Source: Mycolicibacterium sediminis (GTDB lineage: Bacteria > Actinomycetota > Actinomycetes > Mycobacteriales > Mycobacteriaceae). Taken from it: a stretch of 64,000 bases of DNA. Where the stretch lies: assembly GCF_010731735.1 (NCBI RefSeq), contig NZ_AP022588.1, forward strand, positions 992,001 through 1,056,000, in the 5' to 3' direction. Below the pieces are notes generated by a model. That model made no database searches. It was not told the DNA's origin and saw nothing but the letters and a program-made list of their open reading frames with translations. How positions within the stretch are numbered: the stretch's first letter is position 1; each line of letters begins with the position of its first letter. A program made the translations under genes and the position numbers. Below are positions 17,495-26,720 of the stretch, one piece after another.

Positions 17495-18286
17495 CTACGT
17501 CGTACCGAGGATGACGATGCTGGTGATCGCAGCGAGGTCCGCGAAGAAGTGGATGGTCGTGTTCCAGGCGGTGCCCCGGTTCTGCAGCATCGCCAACCCC
17601 GTGACGAGACCGAAGACGAAGGTGAAGAGCACGCCGGTGACGCCTCCCGGACTGCCCGTGACGTGGCCGACGCCGAAGACGGCCGCGGACACGACGAGCG
17701 CGACGCCGGGCCCGACGACCAGCAGTGGCAGCGCGCCCACCAGGACGCCGACGAGACCACTGGCGCCGGACGCCCGGTCCAGCACGGCGGGATCGGTGAG
17801 GAAGAAGACGGAGACCACGACGATCACCAGCGGGCCGGCCACCGACCACCGCAGTCCCGGAACGCCGGTCGGTGCGTCGAGCCTGCCCCTGGTGACGAGG
17901 AGCCGCCGCGGCGACCAGCGATAGCCGACGGCGATGGCGAGCAGGACGGCCACCGAGATCAGCTTCGTGGAGTTCACCACGAGGAACACGGCCGGGAGCG
18001 ACGCGGTCGAGATCCAGTGCGCCACCGACCCGTTCGCGGTGATGATGGCGGAGGCCCAGCCGAAGACCGAGACGGCGCCGAGGGCGAGCACGGTGTCGGC
18101 CGGACCCTCGCATCCCGCTCGCCGGCGCAGCAGGACTCCGAACCCCAGCAGCGCCACGGTCACCGCGACGCCGATGGCCACCCGGATCGTGACGTCCTCG
18201 AGGACCTGGATCGCGATGCTGCCGAGCACCGCGAGGACCACGGCGAGCGCGACGGCTGCCGGTTCCCGTGCCGGCCGGACGGTCAC
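17495..18286 (-). CDS. CPBP-like membrane protein, catalytic motif 1 apparently missing
   Basis: A 263-residue protein with about eight hydrophobic segments. The C-terminal half resembles the CPBP/Abi intramembrane protease family: FGVGHVTG (motif 2) and NTTIHFFAD (motif 3) are visible. The EExxR glutamate motif, expected about 20-30 residues before FGVGH, is absent; the segment there (VGVLVGALPLLVVGPG) looks shortened. It may be an inactive relative or an internal-deletion derivative. GTG 18286 overlaps the upstream TetR stop by 4 bp, so the two are translationally coupled. Confidence 0.55.
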   Translation of the reverse strand: MTVRPAREPAAVALAVVLAVLGSIAIQVLEDVTIRVAIGVAVTVALLGFGVLLRRRAGCEGPADTVLALGAVSVFGWASAIITANGSVAHWISTASLPAVFLVVNSTKLISVAVLLAIAVGYRWSPRRLLVTRGRLDAPTGVPGLRWSVAGPLVIVVVSVFFLTDPAVLDRASGASGLVGVLVGALPLLVVGPGVALVVSAAVFGVGHVTGSPGGVTGVLFTFVFGLVTGLAMLQNRGTAWNTTIHFFADLAAITSIVILGTT

Positions 18287-18831
18287 GTCTCCGGCCAGCC
18301 GGCCATCGCCCGGTCCGCGACGGCGTGCAGCTCGTCCCGGCCGGCTCCGCCCGTGGCCTGTATCGAGATTCCCTGGCACACGGCCGAGATCCACCGGGCG
18401 AGGGTCAGCGTGTCGTCGCCCACCGGCTCGCCACGCTCCGCCGCGACGTCGAAGCGCGCGGCGAGTTCGCGCACGCCGGCCTCCCGTAGGTCGGCGAGCC
18501 CGGGCGCCCGCCCGACGGTGAGGCACCCCCGCGTCTCGCCACTGACCGCCTCGACTGCACCGTGCACCATCGCGTGGGCGACGTCGCGCGCGGTGGGCAT
18601 GGCCAGCGCCATCGTCGTGTAGCCGCCGGGACCGGCGAGGTAACGCCGCATCGCGCGTGCGAACAGCTGCTCCTTCGAGCCGAACTCGGCGTACACGCTG
18701 CGGCGGTTCACGCCGGTCGCGGCAGTGACGTCGGAGATCGAGACGGCGTCGAACCCGCGCTCCCAGAACAGCGTCATCGCCTGCTCCTCGACGTCGTCGG
18801 GATCGAACTCGCGCGGCCGGCCGACTGCCAC
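18283..18831 (-). CDS. TetR/AcrR-family regulator
   Basis: A 182-residue TetR protein. The N-terminal GRPREFDPDDV followed by an HTH at about 25-55 (SISDVTAATGVNRRSVYAEF) is typical of regulators next to SDR genes. GETRGCLTVG in the middle resembles the conserved RGCL block of one TetR C-terminal subfamily. Start GTG 18831. It is divergent from the SDR at 18948 and overlaps the CPBP-like gene by 4 bp. It probably represses the SDR and itself. I see no clean palindrome in the 116-bp intergenic region. Confidence 0.8.
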   Translation of the reverse strand: MAVGRPREFDPDDVEEQAMTLFWERGFDAVSISDVTAATGVNRRSVYAEFGSKEQLFARAMRRYLAGPGGYTTMALAMPTARDVAHAMVHGAVEAVSGETRGCLTVGRAPGLADLREAGVRELAARFDVAAERGEPVGDDTLTLARWISAVCQGISIQATGGAGRDELHAVADRAMAGWPET

Positions 18832-18947
18832 TGCTGACCTCCTTCATGTGATGCCGGTCACACCAGGAATGACTTTCACTGCCGCCCGGCTTCACCCAGC
18901 GTAATAAGTAACACTACGGTTCGTAATTCACCGAGAGGTCGTTCACG

Positions 18948-19697
18948 ATGAGCACCACACCCCTGGCCGGCAAGCGGGCGCTGGTAACCGGAGGTTCGCG
19001 CGGCATCGGCGCCGAGATCGTCCGGCGGCTGACCGCGGGCGGCGCCGCCGTCGCCTTCACCTACGCCTCCTCGGCCGCCGACGCCGAGAAGCTCGTCGCC
19101 GACGTCGCCGCCTCGGGTGGCACCGCCCTCGCGATCCGGTCGGACGCCGGCGATCCCGCCCAGAACGTCGCCGCGGTCGAGCAGACGGTCCGCGAGCTGG
19201 GCGGCCTGGACGTCGTCGTGAACAACGCCGCGGTCGTGGCCATCGCGGCCGTCGAGGACTACACCGCCGACCAGTACGACCGGATGATCGCCGTCAACGT
19301 GGGCAGCGTCTTCTGGACGACTCAGGCCGCGGTGCCGCACCTGACCGACGGCGGGCGGATCATCAACATCGGCAGCATCAACGCCGACCGGGTGCCCGGG
19401 CCGGGACTGTCGGTGTACGCGCTCACCAAGGGCGCGGTGTCGTCGTTCACCCGTGGCCTGGCCCGCGAACTCGGCCCCCGCGGCATCACCGTCAACAACG
19501 TGCAGCCCGGCCCCATCGACACCGACGCCAACCCCGACGACGGCGGGGACTTCCCCGAGAGCCTCAAGAAGATCATGCCGCTGGGCCGCTACGGCCACAC
19601 GACGGACGTCGCCGCGATCGTCGGATTCCTGGCCGGCCGCGAGTCCGGCTTCGTGACGGGCGCCAACTGGAACGTCGACGGCGGATTCACCGTCTGA
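18948..19697 (+). CDS. SDR-family oxidoreductase
   Basis: A 249-residue classical short-chain dehydrogenase. Cofactor loop TGGSRGIG at 14-21, NNAA at 92-95, catalytic Ser143, Tyr157 and Lys161 (YALTK). The C-terminus (VTGANWNVDGGFTV) is the usual FabG-like ending. It reduces or oxidises a carbonyl/hydroxyl substrate with NAD(P)H in the cytoplasm; the substrate is unknown. ATG 18948 has GAGAGG upstream. It is divergent from a TetR gene that probably controls it. Confidence 0.85.
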   Translation: MSTTPLAGKRALVTGGSRGIGAEIVRRLTAGGAAVAFTYASSAADAEKLVADVAASGGTALAIRSDAGDPAQNVAAVEQTVRELGGLDVVVNNAAVVAIAAVEDYTADQYDRMIAVNVGSVFWTTQAAVPHLTDGGRIINIGSINADRVPGPGLSVYALTKGAVSSFTRGLARELGPRGITVNNVQPGPIDTDANPDDGGDFPESLKKIMPLGRYGHTTDVAAIVGFLAGRESGFVTGANWNVDGGFTV

Positions 19698-19742
19698 TCG
19701 GACCGGGGAATAGCCCCGCCGAGCACTCGCGTTGCCCGAGTC

Positions 19743-20168
19743 GTGAAGGCCTTCTCAGAGCAGGACCGGCAGCAGTTCCTCCAGGACGTCCGCGTCGCCG
19801 TGCTGTCGGTGGCAGCGGACAACGGGCGCCCGCCCGCCAGCGTCCCCATCTGGTACGACTACGCGGACGGTCTCATCCGGATCAGCACCGGAGCCTCCTC
19901 GCGCAAGGCGCGACTGATCCGGGACGCGGGCGCCGTCACCCTGGTGGTCCAGCGCGAGGAACCGCCGTATCAGTACGTGGTCGTCGAGGGCACCGTCGTC
20001 GACACGACGACGCCCACGCCGAAGGACATCGGCCTGGCGATCGCGGTCCGCTACCTGGGCGAGGAAGGTGGGCACGCCTTCATGGAGTCGATGCGCGATG
20101 TCGGCAACGTGATGTTCACCGTGCGCCCCGATCGCTGGATGACCGCCGACTTCTCCGACGACCTGTAG
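19743..20168 (+). CDS. Pyridoxamine 5'-phosphate oxidase-like / FDOR-type flavin-binding protein
   Basis: A 141-residue split-barrel protein: FLQDVRVAVLSVAADNGRPPASVPIWYDY then STGASSRKARLIRD, the typical arrangement of actinobacterial F420- or FMN-dependent oxidoreductases (FDOR-B branch). These reduce small molecules or bind haem/flavin; the substrate cannot be predicted. GTG 19743 has no clear ribosome-binding site. It follows the SDR by 45 bp on the same strand. A short hairpin lies after its stop. Confidence 0.75.
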   Translation: MKAFSEQDRQQFLQDVRVAVLSVAADNGRPPASVPIWYDYADGLIRISTGASSRKARLIRDAGAVTLVVQREEPPYQYVVVEGTVVDTTTPTPKDIGLAIAVRYLGEEGGHAFMESMRDVGNVMFTVRPDRWMTADFSDDL

Positions 20169-20190
20169 GCCCCCGGCTTTGGTGCGGCCG

Positions 20191-20207
20191 CCCGGTTCCG
20201 AACCGGG
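20191..20207. terminator. Short hairpin after the flavin-binding protein gene
   Basis: CCCGGTT and AACCGGG around CCG, a 7-bp GC-rich stem with a 3-nt loop, 22 bp after the stop at 20168 and 39 bp before the next start. No T-tract. It may be a terminator or an operator for the following DUF2207 gene. Confidence 0.3.
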
Positions 20208-20245
20208 ATACGGTCGATAGGTCATCGGCAGCGACGGTCTCGGGG

Positions 20246-22072
20246 GTGCGCGTGAACGTTCGCCGCATCATCGCCTGGGCCGCAGCCATCGCCGTCGTCG
20301 CCGTCGGCGTCCTCTGGCCGGCGATCGTCTTCGGCCTCGGTGACGACTCCGCCGTCGGCGATCCCGTCCGCTTCACCGACTACCGCGCCGACTTCACCGT
20401 GGACGCCGACGGGCGGATGTCGGCCGTCGAGACCATCACCGGACTCTTCCCCGCCGCCAAGCACGGGCTCGTGCGAGCCTTCAGCGACGCGAACGCCTAC
20501 GCGCCCCACACCCGGCGACTGCCGACGGACGTCACCGCCGAGATAGACGGCCGCCCGACCGACGTCGCCACGTCGTGGCAGGACCCGACCACCTACCTCG
20601 CGCGGATCGGGGATCCCCATCGCGTGCTCCAGGAGGGATCGCACGTCGTCACCATCAGCTATCGCGTGGACGCCGTCCTCGATCCCGGCAGCACCGGCGC
20701 CGACGTCGACTTCGCCTCCACTACAGGCGAACCCCGCGACACGGCATCGGTGCTCCTCTGGCAGGTGGTGCCCGCGTGGAACAACCGGATCGACCATGCC
20801 ACCGTGTCGGTGACGCTGCCCGAACCGGTGGCCGGCGGCGGCTGCACGGTCGGGATCGGCGACCGGGAACGGCCCTGCGTCGGCTTCGACGTCGAGGGCG
20901 ACACCGTGCGAATCCGGGCGAACGACCTGGCGTCCCGAACCCCCATCACCGTGCGCGCCGGCACCGACGTCGCCACCCCGGACCAGACGTTCATCCCCTG
21001 GAGCCCACGCTTCGACGCCGTCTTCGATCGTCACCTCGGCGGTCTCGTCTGGCCCACCGTGCTCGCCGTGGTCGCGGCCATCGGCGTGCGGCTCTGGCTG
21101 AGGAGCATCCGCGACGGGTTCACCGCCGCACCCGTGCAGAACGCGCCGCCCGATGGGTTGGGGCCCGCACAGTGGGACTTCGTCCGCACGCTGACGGTGA
21201 GTCCCGACGCGCTCACCGCGACACTGCTGCACCTCGCGGACGAGAAGCTGATCACCCTCACCGAGGTCAATGAAACCCGGTGGACGGTGGAGGGCATCGC
21301 CGACCAGGACGCCTGGGACCGCGTCGACTCCGTCAGCCGGCGCACCGGCGCCCTGCTCGGGCTCGCCCGAGCCGGGGAGGTGCTCAACGCCAACGGGACG
21401 GCCACCGCGGGACGGCAGCTGGCCCGGGCGCGTGATGACCTCGACGGCGCGGTCCGGAAGTGGGCCGAGCGCGAACGTCTCGTGGTCGCCGGTCGCCGCC
21501 TCGACGTCATCGGCCTGCGCAGCGCCGGGGTGGTGGCCGCGCTGGTCGCGGTCGCTTTGGTCAGCCCGTGGTCCGGCATCCCGACCCTGTGGGGTCTGCC
21601 GTTCGCCGTCGCCCTACTGGCGTCGGTCCCGGCGTGGCGGGTGAACGCCGACCTCCGTCGCACGGAGGCGGGTCTCCACCTGACGTCCAAGGCCCGGGGC
21701 TTCCACCGCCTGCTCGCCACGGGATCGTCCGAGGCGCGCTTCGACTTCTCCGGTCGCTCGGGCATCTACACCTCTTATGTGCCGTATGCCGTGGTCGCGG
21801 GCATTGCAGCCCGCTGGGCGGCCACGTTCGAAAAGGTCACGGGCACGCCGGCACCGGAGCCGCCGTGGTCCCGGCTCGACTCCGCAGGCGGTGCTGCGGG
21901 GGTCACCGGTCTGCAGTACGCGGTGGCGGCCAGCATCGGCTCCTATTCGCCCGTGGCCTCGATCGAGTCGGGCGGCGGCGGCGGCGACGGTGGGTCGTAC
22001 GGCGGCAGCGGCGGGGGGTTCGGCGGTGGCGGGGGTGACGGTGGCGGCGGCGGTGGCGGCGGCTCCTGGTGA
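20246..22072 (+). CDS. DUF2207 domain membrane protein with Gly-rich tail
   Basis: A 608-residue protein. An N-terminal signal-anchor (about 8-30) is followed by an extracytoplasmic domain (about 40-255) containing DYRADFTVDADGRMSAVETI, the usual start of DUF2207. Then come a membrane segment near 270, a cytoplasmic part, two membrane segments around 425-455, and a C-terminal tail almost entirely Gly/Ser/Asp. DUF2207 proteins (YciQ type) are widespread with unknown role. GTG 20246 was chosen; GTG 20252 is equally plausible. No partner gene suggests a function. Confidence 0.78.
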   Translation: MRVNVRRIIAWAAAIAVVAVGVLWPAIVFGLGDDSAVGDPVRFTDYRADFTVDADGRMSAVETITGLFPAAKHGLVRAFSDANAYAPHTRRLPTDVTAEIDGRPTDVATSWQDPTTYLARIGDPHRVLQEGSHVVTISYRVDAVLDPGSTGADVDFASTTGEPRDTASVLLWQVVPAWNNRIDHATVSVTLPEPVAGGGCTVGIGDRERPCVGFDVEGDTVRIRANDLASRTPITVRAGTDVATPDQTFIPWSPRFDAVFDRHLGGLVWPTVLAVVAAIGVRLWLRSIRDGFTAAPVQNAPPDGLGPAQWDFVRTLTVSPDALTATLLHLADEKLITLTEVNETRWTVEGIADQDAWDRVDSVSRRTGALLGLARAGEVLNANGTATAGRQLARARDDLDGAVRKWAERERLVVAGRRLDVIGLRSAGVVAALVAVALVSPWSGIPTLWGLPFAVALLASVPAWRVNADLRRTEAGLHLTSKARGFHRLLATGSSEARFDFSGRSGIYTSYVPYAVVAGIAARWAATFEKVTGTPAPEPPWSRLDSAGGAAGVTGLQYAVAASIGSYSPVASIESGGGGGDGGSYGGSGGGFGGGGGDGGGGGGGGSW

Positions 22073-22200
22073 GGCTCGCCCGCCCGGACGCACGCGCATC
22101 GGCGTTTAGCGCCGGGCTCGTCGCGCGTTAATGTGCTGGGGTCGGCATCAGCGCACGAGCCGATCGGAAAGTTTTGAGCACCTTCGATGAGGACGATCCC

Positions 22201-23232
22201 GTGACCACAGCAGCAGAGGCGTCGGAACTCGAATCCCGGGTCGGCCACTACTACCAGGCAGACGACACCTACCTCGTAGGGCACGAGCGCGTCCGCGAGT
22301 TCGCCCGCGCGGTGCAGAACTACCATCCCGCGCACTGGGACCTCCCCGCCGCGGAGAAGCTCGGCTACTCGGGCCTGGTTGCACCGCTGACCTTCACGTC
22401 GGCGCCCGCGATGGTCTGCAACCAGCGAATGTTCGAATCGGTGGTCATCGGTTACGACATGTACCTGCAGACCGAAGAGGTCTTCGAGCAGCACCGCCCG
22501 ATCGTGGCCGGCGACCTGCTGCACACCGACGTCGAGCTGGCCTCGGTGCGGCGCATGGCGGGCCGGGACCTGATCACGGTCACCAACACCTTCACCGACG
22601 CCGCGGGCGAGCGGGTGCACACCCTGCACACCACGGTCGTCGGCGTTACCCCCGAGGACGTGGATCCGGCGATCCGAGCGGCCGTTGCGGGCGTGATGAT
22701 GCACGACGTCAACATGCTCGGACGCGACGAGTCGCACTCCGACTTCAAGAAGGCCGCACGCCCCGAGGCCGTCGTCCCGATCGCCGACGGCGGCATGACC
22801 CGCACTCCCGGCTCGCCGTCGTTCGAGGACGTCAACGTCGGCGACGAACTGCCCGTGCACCACGGCCGGCTGTCCCGCGGCGACCTGGTGAACTACGCCG
22901 GCGTGGCCGGTGACGCCAACCCACTGCACTGGGACGAGTCGATCGCCAAGCTGGCGGGCCAGCCCGACGTGATCGCGCACGGGATGCTCACCATGGGCCT
23001 GGGCGCCGGGTACGCGGCGTCGTGGCTGGGCGACCCCGGTGCCATCACCCGCTACGCGGTGCGCCTGTCGCAGCCCGCGATCGTCTCGGCCGCCGAGGGC
23101 GCCGACATCGAGTACAGCGGCCGGATCAAGTCGCTGGACCCCGAGACCCGCACCGGCGTCGTCATCGTGGCCGCGAAGTCCGGCGGCCGCAAGATCTTCG
23201 GGCTCGCGACGCTGCACGTCCGCTTCAGCTGA
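22201..23232 (+). CDS. Fused (3R)-hydroxyacyl dehydratase, HadA/HadB type (MaoC hot-dog)
   Basis: A 343-residue double hot-dog protein. The N-terminal half (about 10-155) resembles HadA-like FAS1 dehydratase domains; the C-terminal half has the hydratase signature YAGVAGDANPLHWDE with Asp238 and His243 as catalytic pair. It would dehydrate 3R-hydroxyacyl thioesters in fatty or mycolic acid metabolism, or hydrate enoyl-CoA. I chose GTG 22201 because GAGGA lies about 8 bp upstream; a TTG at 22174 would add nine residues. Confidence 0.82.
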   Translation: MTTAAEASELESRVGHYYQADDTYLVGHERVREFARAVQNYHPAHWDLPAAEKLGYSGLVAPLTFTSAPAMVCNQRMFESVVIGYDMYLQTEEVFEQHRPIVAGDLLHTDVELASVRRMAGRDLITVTNTFTDAAGERVHTLHTTVVGVTPEDVDPAIRAAVAGVMMHDVNMLGRDESHSDFKKAARPEAVVPIADGGMTRTPGSPSFEDVNVGDELPVHHGRLSRGDLVNYAGVAGDANPLHWDESIAKLAGQPDVIAHGMLTMGLGAGYAASWLGDPGAITRYAVRLSQPAIVSAAEGADIEYSGRIKSLDPETRTGVVIVAAKSGGRKIFGLATLHVRFS

Positions 23233-23243
23233 GCGTCCGCCGA

Positions 23244-23299
23244 CGAGCGTGACGCCACGGCGACGTCGCGGCTGATTCCTCGCACTGGCGTCACGTTCG
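23244..23299. terminator. Hairpin after the fused dehydratase gene
   Basis: Inverted repeat of 14 bp with one mismatch: arms at 23244-23257 and 23286-23299 (core GTGACGCCA / TGGCGTCAC), 28-nt loop, beginning 11 bp after the stop. No T-tract. It could be a terminator or an intergenic repeat. Confidence 0.4.
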
Positions 23300-23376
23300 C
23301 GGCCGCGCCCGCAGCCACCTGTCACGTTCCTGTGAGTATCCGACATGGGTACTTAGAGAAGGTAACGTTTTCAGGC

Positions 23377-23838
23377 ATGAACCTCGGTCCGTGGGGCGAC
23401 CTCACCATCCTCGCCGGAGTGATGGAAGCGGTGTTCGCCACCGGCGTCTTCGTCTACATCAGCCGGCTGGAGCGCCGCACGTCGCACCCGCTGGGTGATC
23501 AAATCGGCGCCCACAAGGCGGTGCTCGCCAAGATCCGCAAGCGCGAACCGCTGACCCGCGACGAGCACGACTACGCCGCCGAACTCGTCGCCGACGCCCG
23601 CTCGCCACTGGCCTACGCGATCCCCGCCGCACTGTTCACCCTCGGCTTCTTCTACGTGGTGGGCTGCCTGTACGTGCTGCACGTCCACGGCGGCAACCCG
23701 TCGTTCCGGACGTTCATCGGCGGCATCCCGATGTTCACCTCCATCAACATGGCGGTGCAGCTGCGCAAGGTGGCGGGGCTCGGCAAGCGGTTGCGCGACG
23801 CCCAGGTGGTTGACGACCGGGAGCTGGCCACGGCCTAG
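23377..23838 (+). CDS. Small hypothetical membrane protein
   Basis: A 153-residue protein with hydrophobic segments near 8-27, about 85-105 and 115-130, separated by a charged loop (HKAVLAKIRKREPLTRDEHDY). I do not recognise a family. ATG 23377 is preceded by TAACGT (23363-23368), which could be a -10 element, and by a GAGAAGG that is too far for a good ribosome-binding site. It converges with mmpL, 5 bp apart. Function unknown. Confidence 0.6.
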   Translation: MNLGPWGDLTILAGVMEAVFATGVFVYISRLERRTSHPLGDQIGAHKAVLAKIRKREPLTRDEHDYAAELVADARSPLAYAIPAALFTLGFFYVVGCLYVLHVHGGNPSFRTFIGGIPMFTSINMAVQLRKVAGLGKRLRDAQVVDDRELATA

Positions 23839-23843
23839 CGTGC

Positions 23844-26720
23844 TCAGCGCCTGTGTGCTCCGACCGACGGGCCCTCGTCGTCGTCCCACAGGGTGAGCTG
23901 CCGCTGGTCGTCGCCCCTGCGGAACGGTTGCGGGACGGGACGCTGCCGCACCTTGAGCGGCCACCAGAACCACCGGCCGAGGATCGCCGCCACCGCCGGG
24001 GTCATGAAGGACCGCACGATCAGCGTGTCGAAGAGCAGACCGAGGGCGATCGTCGTGCCGATCTGGCCGAGGATCCGCAGATCGGCGAAGACGAACGACG
24101 CCATCGTCGCCGCGAACACCAGGCCGGCCGCCGTTACCACCGCACCCGAGCCCGCCATCGCCCTGATGATGCCGGTGTTGAGGCCCGCACCGATCTCCTC
24201 CTTGAACCGGGAGATCAGCAGCAGGTTGTAGTCCGATCCCACGGCCAGCAGCAGAATGATGGCCAGCGCCAACACGATCCAGTACAGGTCGATGCCGAGT
24301 AGGTCCTGCCAGATCAGCACCGACAACCCGAACGACGCCCCCAGCGACAGCGCGACCGTGCCCACGATGACGAACGCGGCGACGATGCTGCGGGTGATGA
24401 ACATCATGACGAGCAGGATCAGGCTCATCGCGGCGATCGCGGCGATGATCAGGTCGTACTTCGCGCCGTCCTGAATGTCCTTGTACGTTGCGGCGGTTCC
24501 GGCGATGAGGATCTTCGACCCGCCGAGCGGTGTGCCCTTGACCGCTTCCTGCGCCGCGTGGCGGATGGACTCGATGTGCGAGATCCCCTCGGGCGTCGCG
24601 GGATCGCCCTCGTGGGTGATGATCATCCGGGCGGCCGTGCCGTCTGGTGACAGGAACAGCTTGAGTCCGCGCTGGAACTCGGGGTTGCTGAACGCCTCCG
24701 GCGGAAGATAGAACGAGTCGTCGGTCTTCGAGGCGTCGTACGCCTGGCCCAGCGCCGTCGAGTTCTGCAGGGCCGCCTGAGTCTGGTCGTTGATGCCGGA
24801 CGTCGTCGCATAGTTCGTGAGCGTCAGGTCGCGGTTGGTCTGCTGATTGGTGATCTGCGGGGGGATGAGCGCCAGCAGCTTCGGTTGCAGCGCATCGAGA
24901 TTCGCGATGCTGCCCGACACGTTCTTCAGCTGGTCGGTCAGCGCGTCGATGCCGTCGAGCGCGTCGAACAACGACCTGATCGCCGCGCAGGCCGGGATGT
25001 CGAAGCAGTGCGGCTCGAAGTAGAAGTAGCTGCGGATCGGCCGGAAGAAGTCGTCGAAGTTCGCGATCTTGTCGCGGAGATCCTCGGCGGTCGCGACGGT
25101 CTGCTGGAACGCCCTGGTCTGCTCGTCGGTCGCCGCGCTCGACTGCTGTTGCAGCGCATACTGTTGCCGCAGCGTCTCGATCGAGTCGTTGATGACGTCC
25201 ACCTGCTTGAGCAGATCAGCACCGCGCGCCTGCTGGAACGGCAGGTTGTTGATCTGCTGCGCGCTGCTCGCGCTGATCTGGAACGGGATCGACGTGTGGT
25301 CCAGAGGTGTGCCGAGCGGCCGCGTGATCGACTGCACCTGCGCGATCCCGTCGGTGTGGAAGACCGCCTTCGCGACGCGCTCCAGCAGGATCATGTCGGT
25401 GGGGTTTCGCAGGTCGTGATCGGCCTTCACCACCAGGAGCTCGGGATTGAGCCGTGCCTGCGAGAAGTGCCGTTCGGCGGCGGTGTAGCCGACGTTGGCC
25501 GGTGCCGTCGACGGCAGGTAGGGCCGGGCGTCGTAGCTGGTCTGGTAGCCCGGCAGGGCGAGCAGCCCGATCAGCGCGATGCCGATGGTCGCGACCAGGA
25601 TCGGCCCGGGCCACCGGACGATGGCCGTCCCGATGCGGCGCCATCCCCGGGTGCGCATGGGCCGGCTGGGCTCGAACAGACCGAAGTGGCGACCGATGAT
25701 CAGCAGGGCCGGCGCCAGGGTCAGCGCCGCCACCACCGCGACGAGGACGCCGATTCCCGCAGGGACGCCCAGGCTTTGGAAGTACGGCAGCCTCGTGAAG
25801 CTCAGGCACAGCACCGCGCCGGCGATGGTCAGGCCCGAGCCGAGGATGATGTGGGCCGTGCCGTGGTACATCGAGTTGAACGCCGTGACGCGGTCCTCCC
25901 CCGTCCAGCGCGCCTCGTGGAAGCGGCCGAGCAGGAAGATCGCGTAGTCCGTCCCGGCGGCGATGACGAGCAGCGTCAACAGGTTCGTCGAGTAGGTCGA
26001 CAGTTCGATGATGCCGGCGTTGGCCAGGACGGCGACGACGCCGCGCGACGCGGTGAGTTCGATCATCACCGTGAAGATGACGAGGAACACCGTCGTGAGA
26101 CGCCGGTAGATGAAGAACAGCATCACCGCGATCACGCCCAGTGTGATCAGGGTGGTCTTCAGCGTGCCGTGCCTACCGACCTCGAACTGGTCGGTGACGA
26201 GCGGTGCGGCGCCGGTGACGTACGCCTTCAGGCCCGGCGGCGGTGGTGTCTCGTCGACGATCGAGCGCACCGAGTTCACCGACTCGTTGGCGAGCGACTC
26301 ACCCTGATTTCCGGCGAGGTACAGCTGCACCAGCGCCGCCTTGCCGTCGGAGCTCTGCGAACCGGCCGCGGTCAGCGGGTCGCCCCAGAAGTCCTGGACG
26401 TGCTCGACGTGCGTGGTGTCCTGCTCGAGCTTCTGGACCAGACCGTCGTAGTACCGGTGTGCGTCGGCGCCGAGCGGTTGATCGCCCTCCAGCACGATCA
26501 TCGCCGAGCTGTCGGAGTCGAACTCGTCGAACACCTTGCCGATCTGCTTGCTGGCCTGCAGCGACGGGGCGTCCTGCGGGCTGAGCGAGACGTTGTGCGC
26601 CTCGGCGACGGTCTCCAGCTGTGGCACGAAGACATTGGTCAGCACGGCCAGCGCGAGCCAGAACAGCGCGATGAGGACCGAGAACCGCCGGATGACGTCC
26701 GGGACGCGGTGGGCGCTCAT
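23844..26720 (-). CDS. MmpL-family RND transporter
   Basis: A 958-residue RND-superfamily protein with about 11-12 membrane segments and two large extracytoplasmic loops (about 60-200 and 410-745). The two proton-relay motifs are AAGTDYAIFL in the first half and VGSDYNLLLISRF in the second. MmpL proteins export lipids, siderophores or drugs across the mycobacterial membrane with MmpS partners. ATG 26720 overlaps the mmpS stop by 4 bp. Organisation matches MmpS4/L4 or MmpS5/L5, but the cargo cannot be read from sequence. No adjacent MmpR-type regulator is seen. Confidence 0.92.
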   Translation of the reverse strand: MSAHRVPDVIRRFSVLIALFWLALAVLTNVFVPQLETVAEAHNVSLSPQDAPSLQASKQIGKVFDEFDSDSSAMIVLEGDQPLGADAHRYYDGLVQKLEQDTTHVEHVQDFWGDPLTAAGSQSSDGKAALVQLYLAGNQGESLANESVNSVRSIVDETPPPPGLKAYVTGAAPLVTDQFEVGRHGTLKTTLITLGVIAVMLFFIYRRLTTVFLVIFTVMIELTASRGVVAVLANAGIIELSTYSTNLLTLLVIAAGTDYAIFLLGRFHEARWTGEDRVTAFNSMYHGTAHIILGSGLTIAGAVLCLSFTRLPYFQSLGVPAGIGVLVAVVAALTLAPALLIIGRHFGLFEPSRPMRTRGWRRIGTAIVRWPGPILVATIGIALIGLLALPGYQTSYDARPYLPSTAPANVGYTAAERHFSQARLNPELLVVKADHDLRNPTDMILLERVAKAVFHTDGIAQVQSITRPLGTPLDHTSIPFQISASSAQQINNLPFQQARGADLLKQVDVINDSIETLRQQYALQQQSSAATDEQTRAFQQTVATAEDLRDKIANFDDFFRPIRSYFYFEPHCFDIPACAAIRSLFDALDGIDALTDQLKNVSGSIANLDALQPKLLALIPPQITNQQTNRDLTLTNYATTSGINDQTQAALQNSTALGQAYDASKTDDSFYLPPEAFSNPEFQRGLKLFLSPDGTAARMIITHEGDPATPEGISHIESIRHAAQEAVKGTPLGGSKILIAGTAATYKDIQDGAKYDLIIAAIAAMSLILLVMMFITRSIVAAFVIVGTVALSLGASFGLSVLIWQDLLGIDLYWIVLALAIILLLAVGSDYNLLLISRFKEEIGAGLNTGIIRAMAGSGAVVTAAGLVFAATMASFVFADLRILGQIGTTIALGLLFDTLIVRSFMTPAVAAILGRWFWWPLKVRQRPVPQPFRRGDDQRQLTLWDDDEGPSVGAHRR

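Noticed and set aside
18832..18947. Search for a TetR operator between the TetR and SDR genes
   Set aside because: GTAA/TTAC-like pieces occur but no convincing palindrome could be aligned.
21966..22070. GGC-rich repeat-like DNA at the end of the DUF2207 gene
   Set aside because: It encodes the Gly/Ser-rich C-terminal tail common in this family and is not an independent repeat or element.
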